Counted from the stretch's first letter, positions 25,240 through 34,522 are shown. The stretch: 64,000 nt of DNA from Occallatibacter riparius (GCF_025264625.1 NZ_CP093313.1:4154001-4218000), one strand, 5' to 3'. Notes: generated by a model from the letters alone, not told the origin. Numbers and translations are program-made.

Positions 25240-25876
25240 CAGATATCTATTACTCAAATGATAAACTGCTGCTAACGCTACGACTGCCTACGGATTTTCA
25301 TATGTGATTTTTCATATATGCTCAAGCTGCTTACTGTGAGCATGATACAAGAAAAAAGGCGAAGAATGGGAGAAGTAAAAACAGGGGGAGGGGTAGCTAA
25401 TTTTCTAGTAAACCCATTTCCTTTCTAGTAACTCCCCTTCCGTTCGTCGTTTGCCTAAGGACGGAGCCCAGGCACACCACGACTCACGTGAACAGAGTAG
25501 GCGATCTGGATTGCTGAGTCTGTGATGGTGATCACGGGTGAGGGGTCGACCGGATCACTGGCAGGGGTGGTCTTCGCGTAGACGATTCTGTCGGACAGGA
25601 TGTAATTCGATCATCGCTCCCGGAAAGAGCCCTCTTTGGCGAACCAGCCTAAAGCCGATTCAATGCAGGGTCAATGGCCAGTCATGCAGGCACGAATATC
25701 CACTGGTCGCGATGAAAGCGCGAGGAGCGGGGCGCAACTCTGAGTGAGTAGTGCCAACCCCGGGGCCATGAGTGCGCCAACGGCCCGTGGCTGCGTTCGT
25801 GCCTGCTACTAAAGAAGGTAGAGAAATATTTGAACCGTGTTTTGAAATGGGCCGTTGATTCAGCCTTGGCCGACGA
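25240..25876. other. Intergenic region with AT-rich stretch and 43-bp repeat
   Basis: No credible gene was found in these 637 bases. The first 140 are AT-rich compared with the rest (TTTTCATATGTGATTTTTCATATATG near 25297-25322). Then comes the second copy of the 43-bp repeat, with TTTCTAGTAA present twice (25402-25411 and 25422-25431). The remainder shows only short frames without motifs. Confidence 0.6.
25369..25411 (-). repeat. 43-bp repeat, copy 2 (inverted partner at 17578-17620)
   Basis: Exact reverse complement of 17578-17620. The two copies face each other 7.8 kb apart and flank serA, the aminotransferase, the FecR-like gene, the SpoIIE phosphatase gene and yqeY. An AT-rich stretch adjoins this copy as it does copy 1. 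Confidence 0.9.
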
Positions 25877-26710
25877 TTAGCTCTCAAGAAATTCAGATGC
25901 ATGATTGATCGCCCACTGTTCAAAAGAACGGGGTGCTTGCCCAGTCAGGTGAGTCACGGTAGACACAACCCTCGAGTCGTCGAATTCGCCTTTTGCATAA
26001 AATCGAAAGATTGCATCCGCAAACTCTTCGGAACTCTGTCTGAGTAGATCTGCAAAGGCTTCGTTGTCGGGCACAAACTGAGCGTGGAGTTTCCTGCCTA
26101 TTGCTCGTCCAAGAATCTCCAATTGTTCTGCGGGCAGCATGGCGATCGGCCCACTCAGCTCGTACGTTTTGTTCCGCTGTCTCCCGGTCGTGAGGACAAC
26201 GGCGGCTGCGGCAGCTATGTCGTAAGGATCGATCAACGCGATCGGAATATTCGGAAAGTGAACCCGCACGGGTCTGCTTGCCCGAATATCGGATCGCCAG
26301 CGCAAAGCATTCGACATAAAGCTGCTCGGACGAAGAATTGTCCAAGGAATCCCGGATGACATCACGGCGTCTTCAGAAGTCATCCACATCTTCACAATCG
26401 CGTTTGAGGATTGCCCGCCGATAATCGAGCGTGAAGACAACAAGACAACATGCTGAACTTTCGCTATGCGAAGCCGGTTGAGGACGGCGGGCATATCGCT
26501 GTATCCGCCCAACAGAAATACGCGAGTCACGCCAATTAGCGCGTTGCTGATGCTCGCGGGTTGACTGAGATCTCCGACGGCGCATTCAATGCCACCCGGT
26601 ACTGCTGAGTTTTCTTTTCTGACGAGGGCGCGAACAGGCGCTCCTGCGGCGTGAAGATTCCTTATCAATTCACTTCCGACGTTGCCGGTCGCTCCTGTTA
26701 CGAGGATCAT
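25877..26710 (-). CDS. NmrA-like NAD(P)-binding protein
   Basis: A 277-residue atypical short-chain dehydrogenase. The N-terminal MILVTGATGNVGSELIRNL is the NAD(P)-binding GxxGxxG motif. HVVLLSSRSIIGG, PWTILRPSSFMSNAL and the C-terminal half fit NmrA/TMR-like proteins, which either reduce quinones or sense the redox ratio. Catalytic Tyr-x3-Lys is not evident, as usual in this group. No regulator was found in the 400 bp upstream. Base composition is less GC-rich than neighbours, so recent acquisition is possible. Confidence 0.87.
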   Translation of the reverse strand: MILVTGATGNVGSELIRNLHAAGAPVRALVRKENSAVPGGIECAVGDLSQPASISNALIGVTRVFLLGGYSDMPAVLNRLRIAKVQHVVLLSSRSIIGGQSSNAIVKMWMTSEDAVMSSGIPWTILRPSSFMSNALRWRSDIRASRPVRVHFPNIPIALIDPYDIAAAAAVVLTTGRQRNKTYELSGPIAMLPAEQLEILGRAIGRKLHAQFVPDNEAFADLLRQSSEEFADAIFRFYAKGEFDDSRVVSTVTHLTGQAPRSFEQWAINHASEFLES

Positions 26711-27113
26711 TTTTTATCTCTCTGTTGCGGCTGCTTTCAGTATGGAAGAGTTTCACACGCGCACAGATGCTACATGTGTTCTTCATATTAGCGGTAACCC
26801 GATCCTTTTTGAAGGTAGGTCGTTATCCCGTGGTTGTGACTCATGCTTTGACGCGGCCACCGTTCGCAGGCCTAGTGAGCGCAGCGGTCTACCCGATCTC
26901 TGTCGCAGTTCATGTTGATGAGAGATGTAATGGAGACGGTCTCAAACTGTCTGTGAGTGCATTGGCGATTTACCAGTTATCCAGCTTGGACGAATTTACT
27001 ACAGTCGGTATTCTTCGCAAAACGGGTCGGCCAGGAGTGGGCGCCCGGCTATAGAGGAGTTCATAGAGATTGAGGGAAACGAGCAAGCCACGAACCGGGA
27101 TCAAAAGCCAGCC
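26711..27113. other. Intergenic region without recognised feature
   Basis: About 400 bases between the NmrA-like gene start and the end of the Gfo/Idh/MocA gene. Forward frames here lack motifs and ribosome-binding sites. I see no repeat or RNA structure. Confidence 0.5.
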
Positions 27114-28451
27114 CTAAGCTTCAGGATGGGCATAAGGCGCTCGATATTCCTGGCGCAACAGTGCATTTGCCTCGGAATCTCCGATCACGAGCTGCTTCAC
27201 AGGATCCCACGCCAGGCTTCGACCCAGTTTCATCGAATTGTTCGCCAAGATGCATGACGCGGTTGAAATGTAGCCCTGCTCGATGTCTGAGACAGGATGG
27301 CTACGCGAGTCGATCGAGGCAAGAAAGTTTTGCATATGGTGCCGGATGGCGGGCGCGACGTGTTTCTCGAGTTCCTTTTCAGTCTTATCTTCTGGGTATT
27401 GTTCCAATTCGTAGGTGACGTCTTTATGAACAGGCTGTCCACCGCCGAAGGGAATAAAGTCATATCCCATCACGCTTACCTTTAGCGTTCCTTTGTCACC
27501 GTAGAATGTAGCGCCCCATGGATACTTCGGATCTGCGGCCTCGCCCCAACTGCGGTGCTGCCACACGACTCGAAGATCCTGGAAATCGAAGGTGGCTGTC
27601 TGGGTATCGGAAATGTTGGCCTTGCTCTTCGTATCGACAAAGATGCCACCGGTGGAATCGATCTTCGTCGGCCAGCCCAAGTTGAGCATCCACCGCGTCA
27701 TGTCAAGCATGTGGACACACATGTCACCCACAATGCCGTTCCCATACTCCATAAATGCGCGCCAGCCGCGGGGATGAACCAGGCTGTTATAAGGGCGCAT
27801 TGGAGCAGGACCAGTCCAGGCATCGTAATCCAGATTCGGCGGCGGCGCGGTATCCGGCGGATTTGCCGTCGTGCGCATGTGGTAGTAGCAGTAGATCTCG
27901 ACAAGCGCAATCTTTCCGAGCTTATCCTCGTCAATGAAGCGCTCTTTTGCCTCGACCAGGTGAGGCGTGCTACGGCGTTGCAAACCAACTTGGACGACGC
28001 GATTGTGTTGGCGGGCAGCGGCCAGCATGGCCTTGCCTTCGAGAACATCGTGGCTAATCGGTTTCTGAACATAGATGTCCATGCCGGACTTTGCGGCTTC
28101 AATCATGTTCAGCGCATGCCAGTGGTCGGGCGTTGCAATCAGCACCAGGTCTAGATCTTTCTCGGCAAGCATCTTTCGATAGTCCGAGTAGGTGCGAGGC
28201 CTCTTCCTGGATCGCTGCCGTGCCGCGGACATGTCGGCAGCGTTCGAGAGCATCTGCGAATCGACGTCGCATAAAGAGACGATCTCGACCGGCGATATCT
28301 GCACCAAGCGGAACAGATCGGATTTTCCGTACCATCCACAGCCGATCAAACCGACCCGTCGGCGTTTGTCGCGATCGTACTCTTGTGCAGGCGCGAGGGT
28401 GACCGCAGCCAACCCGAGGGCAGTGGTGTGGAGGAATTCACGTCGGTTCAT
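27114..28451 (-). CDS. Tat-exported Gfo/Idh/MocA-family oxidoreductase
   Basis: A 445-residue protein with a short Tat-type signal (MNRREFLHTTALGLAAVTLAPAQ). The Rossmann motif is RVGLIGCGWYGKSDL. The catalytic Lys region reads DIYVQKPISHDV in place of the usual EKP, and a Gfo/Idh/MocA C-terminal domain follows with WTGPAPMRPYNSLVHPRGWRAFMEYGNG and GDMCVHMLDMTRWML. Members oxidise or epimerise sugars and polyols; exported forms are frequent in Acidobacteriota and Planctomycetes. The nearest genes do not define a sugar. Confidence 0.91.
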   Translation of the reverse strand: MNRREFLHTTALGLAAVTLAPAQEYDRDKRRRVGLIGCGWYGKSDLFRLVQISPVEIVSLCDVDSQMLSNAADMSAARQRSRKRPRTYSDYRKMLAEKDLDLVLIATPDHWHALNMIEAAKSGMDIYVQKPISHDVLEGKAMLAAARQHNRVVQVGLQRRSTPHLVEAKERFIDEDKLGKIALVEIYCYYHMRTTANPPDTAPPPNLDYDAWTGPAPMRPYNSLVHPRGWRAFMEYGNGIVGDMCVHMLDMTRWMLNLGWPTKIDSTGGIFVDTKSKANISDTQTATFDFQDLRVVWQHRSWGEAADPKYPWGATFYGDKGTLKVSVMGYDFIPFGGGQPVHKDVTYELEQYPEDKTEKELEKHVAPAIRHHMQNFLASIDSRSHPVSDIEQGYISTASCILANNSMKLGRSLAWDPVKQLVIGDSEANALLRQEYRAPYAHPEA

Positions 28452-28693
28452 AGGGAAGTTGGCAAAGCGGAATCAGTATATTCCTTCTTATCGTTGCGCC
28501 TGAATGGGCACGTGGCTGGGAGGATCAGTTTGGCTCAGAGCCCGAGTAACATTGGCGAACGAATGAAGCGATGCCGTGAGAGCGCAAGTGCAGTTGCTGT
28601 TGACCAGAAGAGGTCAGCGCGCGGCGGACGTTAGCGCTTTTGACGCGGCTTCCGTGCCATGATGAAAGCACATTCTTAGAGGCATCCTCTCCC

Positions 28694-29860
28694 TTGCAAA
28701 AAGCTGCTCCTCGCTATCACGGGCTCGACACGCTGCGCAGTGTCGCGATTCTGGCTGTTATTGGCTATCACCTGCTGGCATTTCACGGGGACACCGTGCC
28801 CGACTGGGCGGTTCCGATGCTGCGCCTAGGGTGGATGGGCGTCGATCTGTTCTTCGTGCTCAGCGGATACCTGATTGCATCGCAACTGCTGCGCAGGTAC
28901 GCGGCGGGTTCGCGGCCAGGGTTGTGGGAGTTTTATCGGAACAGGCTGTATCGCGTGCTGCCCGCGTTCTTCGTGGTGCTGGGGCTGTACCTCGTGGCGC
29001 CGTGGTTCCGGGAGGCGGCGACGAGTGCACCGGCGTGGCAGTATGCGACGTTCACGTTCAACCTGCTGGCGGAGCATCCGGCAGGAAAGAACTTTTCGCA
29101 CGCGTGGTCGCTGTGCGTGGAGGAGCACTTCTACTTGCTCTTCCCGCTGATTGTGTGGGCGGCGATGCGGAGACCGTCGTCGCGTCGCGGCGTGGCGCTG
29201 ATAGCGGCGTTTGTGCTGGCGGGATTGGCAGTGCGAGGGTGGGTCTTATTCCATGTTCTGCGCCCGCTGGCGGATCAGGATGGGTTCGGCAACGCGTTCA
29301 TGCGCCACATCTACTATCCGACGTATAGCCGACTGGACGGGCTGTTGGCGGGAGTTTCGCTGGCGATGGTGAGGACGTTTCGGCCCGAGTGGTGGTCGCT
29401 GATGGCGCGGCGCGGGCACATGCTCTTGCTGCTGGGCGTGGCGATTACGGGCGGAGCGGTGCTGTTGTTCGACGGGCATTTTCCGGCGGAGACGGGCACA
29501 TCTGTGGTCAGCGTGCTGTTTGGGTTTCCGCTGGTGGCGCTGGGGCTGGCATGCCTGGTGGCTTCGGCTTTGAGCACGAATGGATGGCTGCGGCTGAGGG
29601 TTCCGGGCGCGCAGATATGCGCCACGCTGGCGTATTGTCTCTACCTGACGCAAAAGCAGATGCTGCACCTTACAGACGCGTGGTTTCCGCGGCTGGGAAG
29701 CGTGCTTTGGCTAGTGGTGTACATGACGCTGTGTTTTGCGGTGGCAGGGGTGCTGCACCTGTGCGTGGAGCGGCCGTTCTTAAAGCTGCGCGATCGCCGT
29801 AGGAACTTGGGGGCCGCGAGCGATATAAAGGTTGACACCAGCGTTCCCCTGAATTCCTGA
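28694..29860 (+). CDS. Acyltransferase-3 family membrane O-acyltransferase
   Basis: About 388 residues with some ten membrane helices. It begins YHGLDTLRSVAILAVIGYHLLAFH, where the His in the first helix is the expected catalytic residue, and has WMGVDLFFVLSGYLIASQLLRR, YRNRLYRVLPAFF and SHAWSLCVEEHFYLLFPL. Members transfer acyl groups to sugars of surface polysaccharides or to antibiotics. The frame is open from a TTG at 28640; I prefer the TTG at 28694, which gives a normal leader. It is followed 18 bp later by an esterase gene and then a hydrolase gene, forming a likely three-gene operon. Confidence 0.86.
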   Translation: MQKAAPRYHGLDTLRSVAILAVIGYHLLAFHGDTVPDWAVPMLRLGWMGVDLFFVLSGYLIASQLLRRYAAGSRPGLWEFYRNRLYRVLPAFFVVLGLYLVAPWFREAATSAPAWQYATFTFNLLAEHPAGKNFSHAWSLCVEEHFYLLFPLIVWAAMRRPSSRRGVALIAAFVLAGLAVRGWVLFHVLRPLADQDGFGNAFMRHIYYPTYSRLDGLLAGVSLAMVRTFRPEWWSLMARRGHMLLLLGVAITGGAVLLFDGHFPAETGTSVVSVLFGFPLVALGLACLVASALSTNGWLRLRVPGAQICATLAYCLYLTQKQMLHLTDAWFPRLGSVLWLVVYMTLCFAVAGVLHLCVERPFLKLRDRRRNLGAASDIKVDTSVPLNS

Positions 29861-29878
29861 TTCTGCGGAGAAACCAGC

Positions 29879-31483
29879 ATGCAGTTTGAGAGCGTGAGTG
29901 AATCTCGCTTGTCGTTTGTCGTTTGCTTTATCGCGGCTTTTGTGGGATGTGCACCGTTGCTGCAGGCGCAGACTGAGCCTGCCGCGCCGCATACGTTCTT
30001 CCGAGTAAAGGCGGCGGAGACGCTGACCGCTCCAGTGAGCGGCCGCCTGCTGCTGTTCCTCAAGCCCGGCTCCGGCGACAAGGAAGTCAGCATCGATGAG
30101 TTTCATCCCACCGCGACCTATGTAGCGGCTCAGGAGATTCATGACCTGGAGCCGGGCGAGGAGGTGGAGGTGAATGCCGACCAGCTTGCGTTTCCGAAGG
30201 CGTTCTCTGAACTGAACGGAGGGCTCTATGAGGTGCAGGCAGTGCTCGACACAGATCACAACTACAACTATGCGGGGCGCGCGCCGGAGGACTGGATCAG
30301 CAATGTGATGGCTCTGGCAGGGTGGAAGCCGGGCAGCACAGCGGAGCCGGAGCTGGTGTTGGACCATCATCCCGAGGAGGATGCGCAGCGGAAGGCGGCC
30401 TACGAGAAGCTGAAGGGGACGGCGACTGCAGATGTGGCGCGGCTGGAGGAGTTCGAGAGCCCGGCGCTGACGCGGTTCTGGGGGCGGCCGACGAAGGTAA
30501 GGGCCTGGGTGATTCTGCCTCCCGATTATGTGAAGAGCGGCGGGAAATATCCGACTGTGTATTGGACGCATGGGTTCGGCGGGGAGATTGACAGCGCGCT
30601 GGTGAGCGGGTTGCGGATCTACGAGCGAATGAAGGCAGGGAAGATGCCGCCCATGATCTGGGTGATGCTGGACGAGAGTTGTCCGCAGGGAACGCACGAG
30701 TTTGCCGATAGCGTGAATGATGGGCCGTGGGGCACAGCGCTGACGGCGGAGTTTATTCCGTGGCTTGAGAAGAAGTACCGCATGGATGCGCGGCGCGATG
30801 GGCGATTTGTGCAGGGGCACTCGAGCGGCGGATGGGCGTCGCTGCAACTGGAGGTTAACTATCCGAAGGTGTTTGGCGGGACGTGGTCGACATCGCCGGA
30901 CCCGAGTGACTTCCACGATTTCACGGGAATTGATCTCTATGCAGATCACGCGAACGTGTATCACAGGCCGGATGGCAGCGCGTATCCGATCATGCGCGAC
31001 AAGGGGCAGGTGCTGGCGACGGCGGAGCAGTTTACGCGGCTGGAGCAGGTGCTGGGGCCTTACGGCGGGCAAATGACGTCGTTCGACTGGGTGTTCTCGC
31101 CGAAGAGCGTGAGCGGCGCTCCGGAGGCGATGTTCGACCGCGTGACAGGCGATGTGGATCCGAAAGTGGTTGCGTACTGGCAGGAGCATTGGGATCTAGC
31201 CCATGTGGTCTCGACGCATTGGGCGGATCGCGGTGCGGACTTGAAGGGGCGGATTCACGTGTATGTGGGCACGGCTGACACGTTCTATCTGGATGGCGCG
31301 GCGCACAAGTTCGACGCGGTGCTCAAGGGGCTGGGGGCGGATGCGCACTTCACGTATATTCCCGACCGAACGCATTTCGATTTGTATGGAGTGGGCGATG
31401 ACCGGCAGGGTCTGTTCGATGAGATCGGGCAGCAGATGTGGGATGTGGCGCGGCCGGGGAAAAGCTGGAAGAACAGGCAGTAG
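29879..31483 (+). CDS. Secreted esterase (EstD/enterochelin esterase-like alpha/beta hydrolase)
   Basis: A 534-residue protein with a signal peptide ending near LLQAQ. The N-terminal 200 residues are a beta-rich domain; the C-terminal half is an alpha/beta hydrolase of the putative esterase family, with YPTVYWTHGFGG, the nucleophile in GHSSGGWASL, and a late His in DRTHFDLYG. It probably cleaves ester bonds of exported or surface compounds. It lies 18 bp after an acyltransferase gene and 20 bp before another hydrolase, so one transcript may add and remove acyl groups; that link is inference. The codons for the signal contain a TTGTCG/TTTGTCG stutter. Confidence 0.84.
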   Translation: MQFESVSESRLSFVVCFIAAFVGCAPLLQAQTEPAAPHTFFRVKAAETLTAPVSGRLLLFLKPGSGDKEVSIDEFHPTATYVAAQEIHDLEPGEEVEVNADQLAFPKAFSELNGGLYEVQAVLDTDHNYNYAGRAPEDWISNVMALAGWKPGSTAEPELVLDHHPEEDAQRKAAYEKLKGTATADVARLEEFESPALTRFWGRPTKVRAWVILPPDYVKSGGKYPTVYWTHGFGGEIDSALVSGLRIYERMKAGKMPPMIWVMLDESCPQGTHEFADSVNDGPWGTALTAEFIPWLEKKYRMDARRDGRFVQGHSSGGWASLQLEVNYPKVFGGTWSTSPDPSDFHDFTGIDLYADHANVYHRPDGSAYPIMRDKGQVLATAEQFTRLEQVLGPYGGQMTSFDWVFSPKSVSGAPEAMFDRVTGDVDPKVVAYWQEHWDLAHVVSTHWADRGADLKGRIHVYVGTADTFYLDGAAHKFDAVLKGLGADAHFTYIPDRTHFDLYGVGDDRQGLFDEIGQQMWDVARPGKSWKNRQ

Positions 31484-31503
31484 GGAATAGGGAGTAGGAA
31501 GAC

Positions 31504-32238
31504 GTGGCGACGTTCGTGTTGATCCATGGGGCGTGGCACGGGGGATGGTGCTGGCGCAAGGTGGTTCCGCTGCTGGAGAGCCGGGGGCATACGGTGGTGG
31601 CGCCCGATCTGCCGAGTCATGGAGATGATCCTGCTTCACCGGTGACGGTGACGCTGGCGAGCTATGCTGAGCGGATCTGCGAAGTCGTCGCTGCGCAGAA
31701 GGAACCGGTGATTCTGTTGGCGCACAGCATGGCCGGGGTCGTGATTACGCAGGCGGCGGAGATTTGCGCGGAGCGCGTAAGGGCACTGGTGTATCTGACC
31801 GCGTTTCTACCGCGCAATGGCGAGTCGCTGATGACGTGGTCCGAGCAGGATCCGGGGAGCCTGCTGAACGGGAACATTGTGCGAGCGATGGACGGGGCGG
31901 TGAATTTTCGCCCGGAGGCCGCTCATGCGGCGTTCTATGCGAACTGCACAGCGGAGGATGAGGCTTTCGCTGTCTCGCGCCTGATGCCGCAAGGAGTGGG
32001 TCCTTTCGCGGACACGGTCACGACTACGCCGGAGCGATGGGGAGGCATCCCGCGGTACTACATTGAATGCGTCCGGGACAGGGCGATCAATTTGCCGCTT
32101 CAGCAGGCAATGCACAGCGCCTCGCCATGCCGGAAGGTCTTCTCGATCGACACGGATCATTCGCCGTTTTTCTCCGCGCCGGAAGAGCTGGTGCGGATTC
32201 TGCTGGAGATTGAAGAGGACTCGGAGCTCGGAAGCTAG
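31504..32238 (+). CDS. Alpha/beta hydrolase (EstC/MES-like)
   Basis: A 244-residue cytosolic hydrolase beginning at GTG 31504: FVLIHGAWHGGWCWRKVVPLLESRGHTVVAPDLPSHG, nucleophile in LLAHSMAGVVI, and a late His in IDTDHSPFFSAPEELV. This resembles plant methylesterase and bacterial EstC/salicylate esterase proteins. It is the last gene of the acyltransferase-esterase operon. Its stop codon overlaps the stop of the convergent sugar transferase by 4 bp. Confidence 0.9.
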   Translation: MATFVLIHGAWHGGWCWRKVVPLLESRGHTVVAPDLPSHGDDPASPVTVTLASYAERICEVVAAQKEPVILLAHSMAGVVITQAAEICAERVRALVYLTAFLPRNGESLMTWSEQDPGSLLNGNIVRAMDGAVNFRPEAAHAAFYANCTAEDEAFAVSRLMPQGVGPFADTVTTTPERWGGIPRYYIECVRDRAINLPLQQAMHSASPCRKVFSIDTDHSPFFSAPEELVRILLEIEEDSELGS

Positions 32239-32999
32239 GCGAAGTCGCTGGTGCAGATTGGCTCAGAGTCTGCCTGGCGACGAGATGCGAACGTTTGTTG
32301 AATGGGAAAGCTCGGCGCGTGCCAGCGACCGAGAGCCGTTAATGCAAGAAGGCGCAGGTCAGAGGACATGGTAGCCTGCGCCATGTAAGCCGAATCAAGT
32401 TGATGCTTGGCGGGCTGCACGTAGTCGCGGTAGTACTGCGGGAGTATCTCTGCGGGGATTTGCGCGAGGAGAAACTCTTCGCGTGCGAAGGCGAGTGTCG
32501 CGGCGCCAGTGATGCCAGGGCGGCAGAGGAATGCGCCCGTGTGCAGTTCGGCGATCTTGGGGCGAGGGCCGACGAGGCTCATGTCTCCGCGGAGCACGTT
32601 GATGAACTGTGGCAGTTCGTCGAGCTTGAGCCTGCGGAGGATGAAACCGAGAGGCGTGATGCGTTCCGATGCTGTGCACGCGAGGCCATGGTGCACAGAT
32701 GCGTCCGGCTCGATCATGGTTCTGAATTTGAGGATGGTGAACGGCTCTCCGCGAGCGCCGATGCGTGTCTGGCGAAAGATCGCTGGGCCGGGCGACGATA
32801 AACGCACTGCGGCCGCGAGGATCAGCAGCAGAGGCAAGAGGATGGGAGAGGCCGCGCAGACAAGGGCTGCATCGAAGACGCGCTTGGCGGGGGAAAGAGA
32901 CCAGGCGCTCATCTGCATGGTCTCGGCGAGGGCGTGGCCGTCTGACGGCGTTCTGGGCAGCGAGAGTGAAATGGCGTCAGGTTGTGTGAGGGCGCTCAA
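32235..32999 (-). CDS. Polyprenyl-phosphate sugar-1-phosphate transferase
   Basis: A 254-residue bacterial sugar transferase: KRVFDAALVCAASPILLPLLLILAAAVRLSSPGPAIFRQTRIGARGEPF (one membrane helix plus the basic FRQTR block), LKFRTM, LDELPQFINVLRGDMSLVGPRP (catalytic Asp-Glu) and RPGITG. It transfers a sugar phosphate to undecaprenyl phosphate to start a surface polysaccharide. It lacks the N-terminal membrane domain of WbaP. The C-terminal tail after ALTALGRWH is unusual but not informative. No polysaccharide gene cluster surrounds it. Confidence 0.9.
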   Translation of the reverse strand: MSALTQPDAISLSLPRTPSDGHALAETMQMSAWSLSPAKRVFDAALVCAASPILLPLLLILAAAVRLSSPGPAIFRQTRIGARGEPFTILKFRTMIEPDASVHHGLACTASERITPLGFILRRLKLDELPQFINVLRGDMSLVGPRPKIAELHTGAFLCRPGITGAATLAFAREEFLLAQIPAEILPQYYRDYVQPAKHQLDSAYMAQATMSSDLRLLALTALGRWHAPSFPIQQTFASRRQADSEPICTSDFA

Positions 33000-33047
33000 G
33001 TTTTCTTTCCATCCCGCGGATCTTTCGTGCAGCCGCGTTGATTTGTG

Positions 33048-33347
33048 CTACGGGTTCATGAACTGCAGCAACGCCTTCTCGTCCTGAGCACTCAAAGAGG
33101 CGCGTACGCGCATGTGGCGGAGGATGGTTCCCGAAACCGAGGGAGGGAAGCTCTGAGGCGCGTCGTGACAGCGCGCGCAGTTCTGGCGGAAGACGCGCTG
33201 GCCGCGGGATTCTTCCTGCTTCGGCATTGATTGCGTGTTTCCCGTGCGAGCGGTTTCGGATTTGGGCGATGGCCCTTTTTGCGCGATGAGCGGCAACAAA
33301 GCTGATAGGACGAAGGCAGCGGTAATGACGTGAGGGCGTCGATTCAT
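33048..33347 (-). CDS. Exported monohaem cytochrome c
   Basis: A 99-residue protein with a signal peptide (RRPHVITAAFVLSALLPLIAQ), a single haem-binding CARCH and a short cytochrome c fold (RVFRQNCARCHDAP...LSAQDEKALLQFMNP). The ATG at 33347 overlaps the stop of the porin-like gene upstream (ATGA), and GGAGA lies 6 bp before it, so this start is favoured over 33359. The 4-bp overlap predicts translational coupling with the outer-membrane protein. It is one of two cytochromes in the 33-36 kb cluster. Confidence 0.86.
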   Translation of the reverse strand: MNRRPHVITAAFVLSALLPLIAQKGPSPKSETARTGNTQSMPKQEESRGQRVFRQNCARCHDAPQSFPPSVSGTILRHMRVRASLSAQDEKALLQFMNP

Positions 33348-34396
33348 TTGCTTCTCCATGTGGGGAAGAGGAATCTGTAGATGATTCCGGTTTGCCAGAT
33401 GTTGCGATTGCCTGCCGATGAGAATTGGCGCGAGTAACTGGTGTTGATTCGGACTTCGTGGGGAAGGTGGTAGTCGAGCCCGAAGTCGGGTTGCTGCGTG
33501 TCGTGGGCGGGGAGGCCGTCGTTGGGATCTGGCGAACTGCGGAAGGTCTGCTGCATACGGAAGAGGGGTTCGAAGCCGGCGAGCAAGTTATGGTCGCCGC
33601 CGAAACGATGGAGACGATAGCCGGCTTCGACCCAGTAGCCGCGCGCGTGTTCGCCGGTTGCGAATTCCGAGCGAAGGCGGAAGGAAGAGTCGGCGGGCTC
33701 CCACCAGAGGTGAACGCCGGAGAAGTTTTCGTGCTTGTCCTGGAGGAGGCGGTTGTAGGAAGCGCCGATTTCAAGATGAGCCGCGGGAAGGTAGACGCTG
33801 GCGCGGCCGCCTGACGAGCGCTGCGCGTTGAACTGCTCGTTGGTGCTGGCAGCGGAGAAGTACGCAGCGTAGTCGAGATTGAAGTGTGCATTCGAAGCGG
33901 CTGAGCCACGAAGCATTCCGCCGACGCTGTGGGCGGTTTGCATGGTGCCGAGGCTGTAGATGAGTGGCGCGCTCTCGAAGTTGCTGATCCAGATGGGCGT
34001 GAGGCGTTCGTTGTAGGTCGCGAAAGGCGTGAGGAACTGGCCCGCGACGACAGTGAGATGCCGGTTGGCGGTGATGTCGGCCTGGAGGTAATCGAGGCCG
34101 AGGAAGGCATCGTGGTCGTATCCCTTGCCGCTTTTAGGGAAGAAGGCCTGCAGAATCGTGGCCCGGCTTTCGACGAAGACATGGCTGCCGATGGGTGCGC
34201 CCAGCACGGGCGAGACGACCGGAAGGTAAGTAGTGTTGCCGCCATTTGTGCTGGTGACAAAGCCGGCGCCACCGGAGATGAGTGGAACTTCCTGCCCGCG
34301 CACCGTCTGCACTGAGATAAGAGCGAGCGCGCACGCGAGGAGGTAGAGGCCCCTGGCGATTCGTTGATTGCGAACATCCTGGAGGAACGATGACAT
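33344..34396 (-). CDS. Outer-membrane porin-like barrel protein
   Basis: 350 residues from the ATG at 34396, with a signal (GLYLLACALALISVQTVRGQ) and a mature part typical of a barrel: LGLDYLQADITANRHLTVVAGQFLTPF, SLGTMQTAHSVGGMLRG, GRASVYLPAAHLEIGASYNRLLQDK, ending TGIIYRFLFP. The frame is open 55 codons further upstream across the regulatory boxes; that part is not protein-like. It is coupled to the cytochrome c gene downstream and divergent from the CuA-type cupredoxin gene. The region between the two holds candidate response-regulator sites. The transported molecule is unknown. Confidence 0.8.
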   Translation of the reverse strand: MSSFLQDVRNQRIARGLYLLACALALISVQTVRGQEVPLISGGAGFVTSTNGGNTTYLPVVSPVLGAPIGSHVFVESRATILQAFFPKSGKGYDHDAFLGLDYLQADITANRHLTVVAGQFLTPFATYNERLTPIWISNFESAPLIYSLGTMQTAHSVGGMLRGSAASNAHFNLDYAAYFSAASTNEQFNAQRSSGGRASVYLPAAHLEIGASYNRLLQDKHENFSGVHLWWEPADSSFRLRSEFATGEHARGYWVEAGYRLHRFGGDHNLLAGFEPLFRMQQTFRSSPDPNDGLPAHDTQQPDFGLDYHLPHEVRINTSYSRQFSSAGNRNIWQTGIIYRFLFPTWRSK

Positions 34397-34450
34397 GGGT
34401 TCAGGGTCGCGCGGAATGTGCGTACAGGTGTCAGGAGGCGGTCTTGTGAA

Positions 34451-34467
34451 TGTAAGCGGATTGTCAC
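34451..34467 (+). promoter_or_regulatory. TGTMA-N6-TGTCA box (11-bp period), site A
   Basis: TGTAAGCGGATTGTCAC matches the site upstream of the response-regulator gene (TGTAACGGGAATGTCAT, 37120-37136) at 13 of 17 bases, with half-sites at the same 11-bp spacing. It lies 55 bp upstream of the porin-like start. Confidence 0.6.
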
Positions 34468-34522
34468 TTCGCTCTTCGCCGACGAGATGCGAATTGCCGC
34501 GCATCTCCTGCCGAATCAGCGG

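Noticed and set aside
25240..25876. Attachment sites of an integrated element for the 43-bp repeats
   Set aside because: The copies are inverted, not direct, and no integrase or tRNA gene is present.
29780..31189. A 469-residue minus-strand frame opposite the esterase
   Set aside because: It is Arg/His/Pro-rich and antisense to a gene with a signal peptide and GHSSGG nucleophile.
32977..34467. A 496-residue minus-strand frame overlapping the cytochrome c and porin-like genes
   Set aside because: It is Ser/Pro/Arg-rich, crosses two coupled genes in another frame, and lacks a signal or domain motif.
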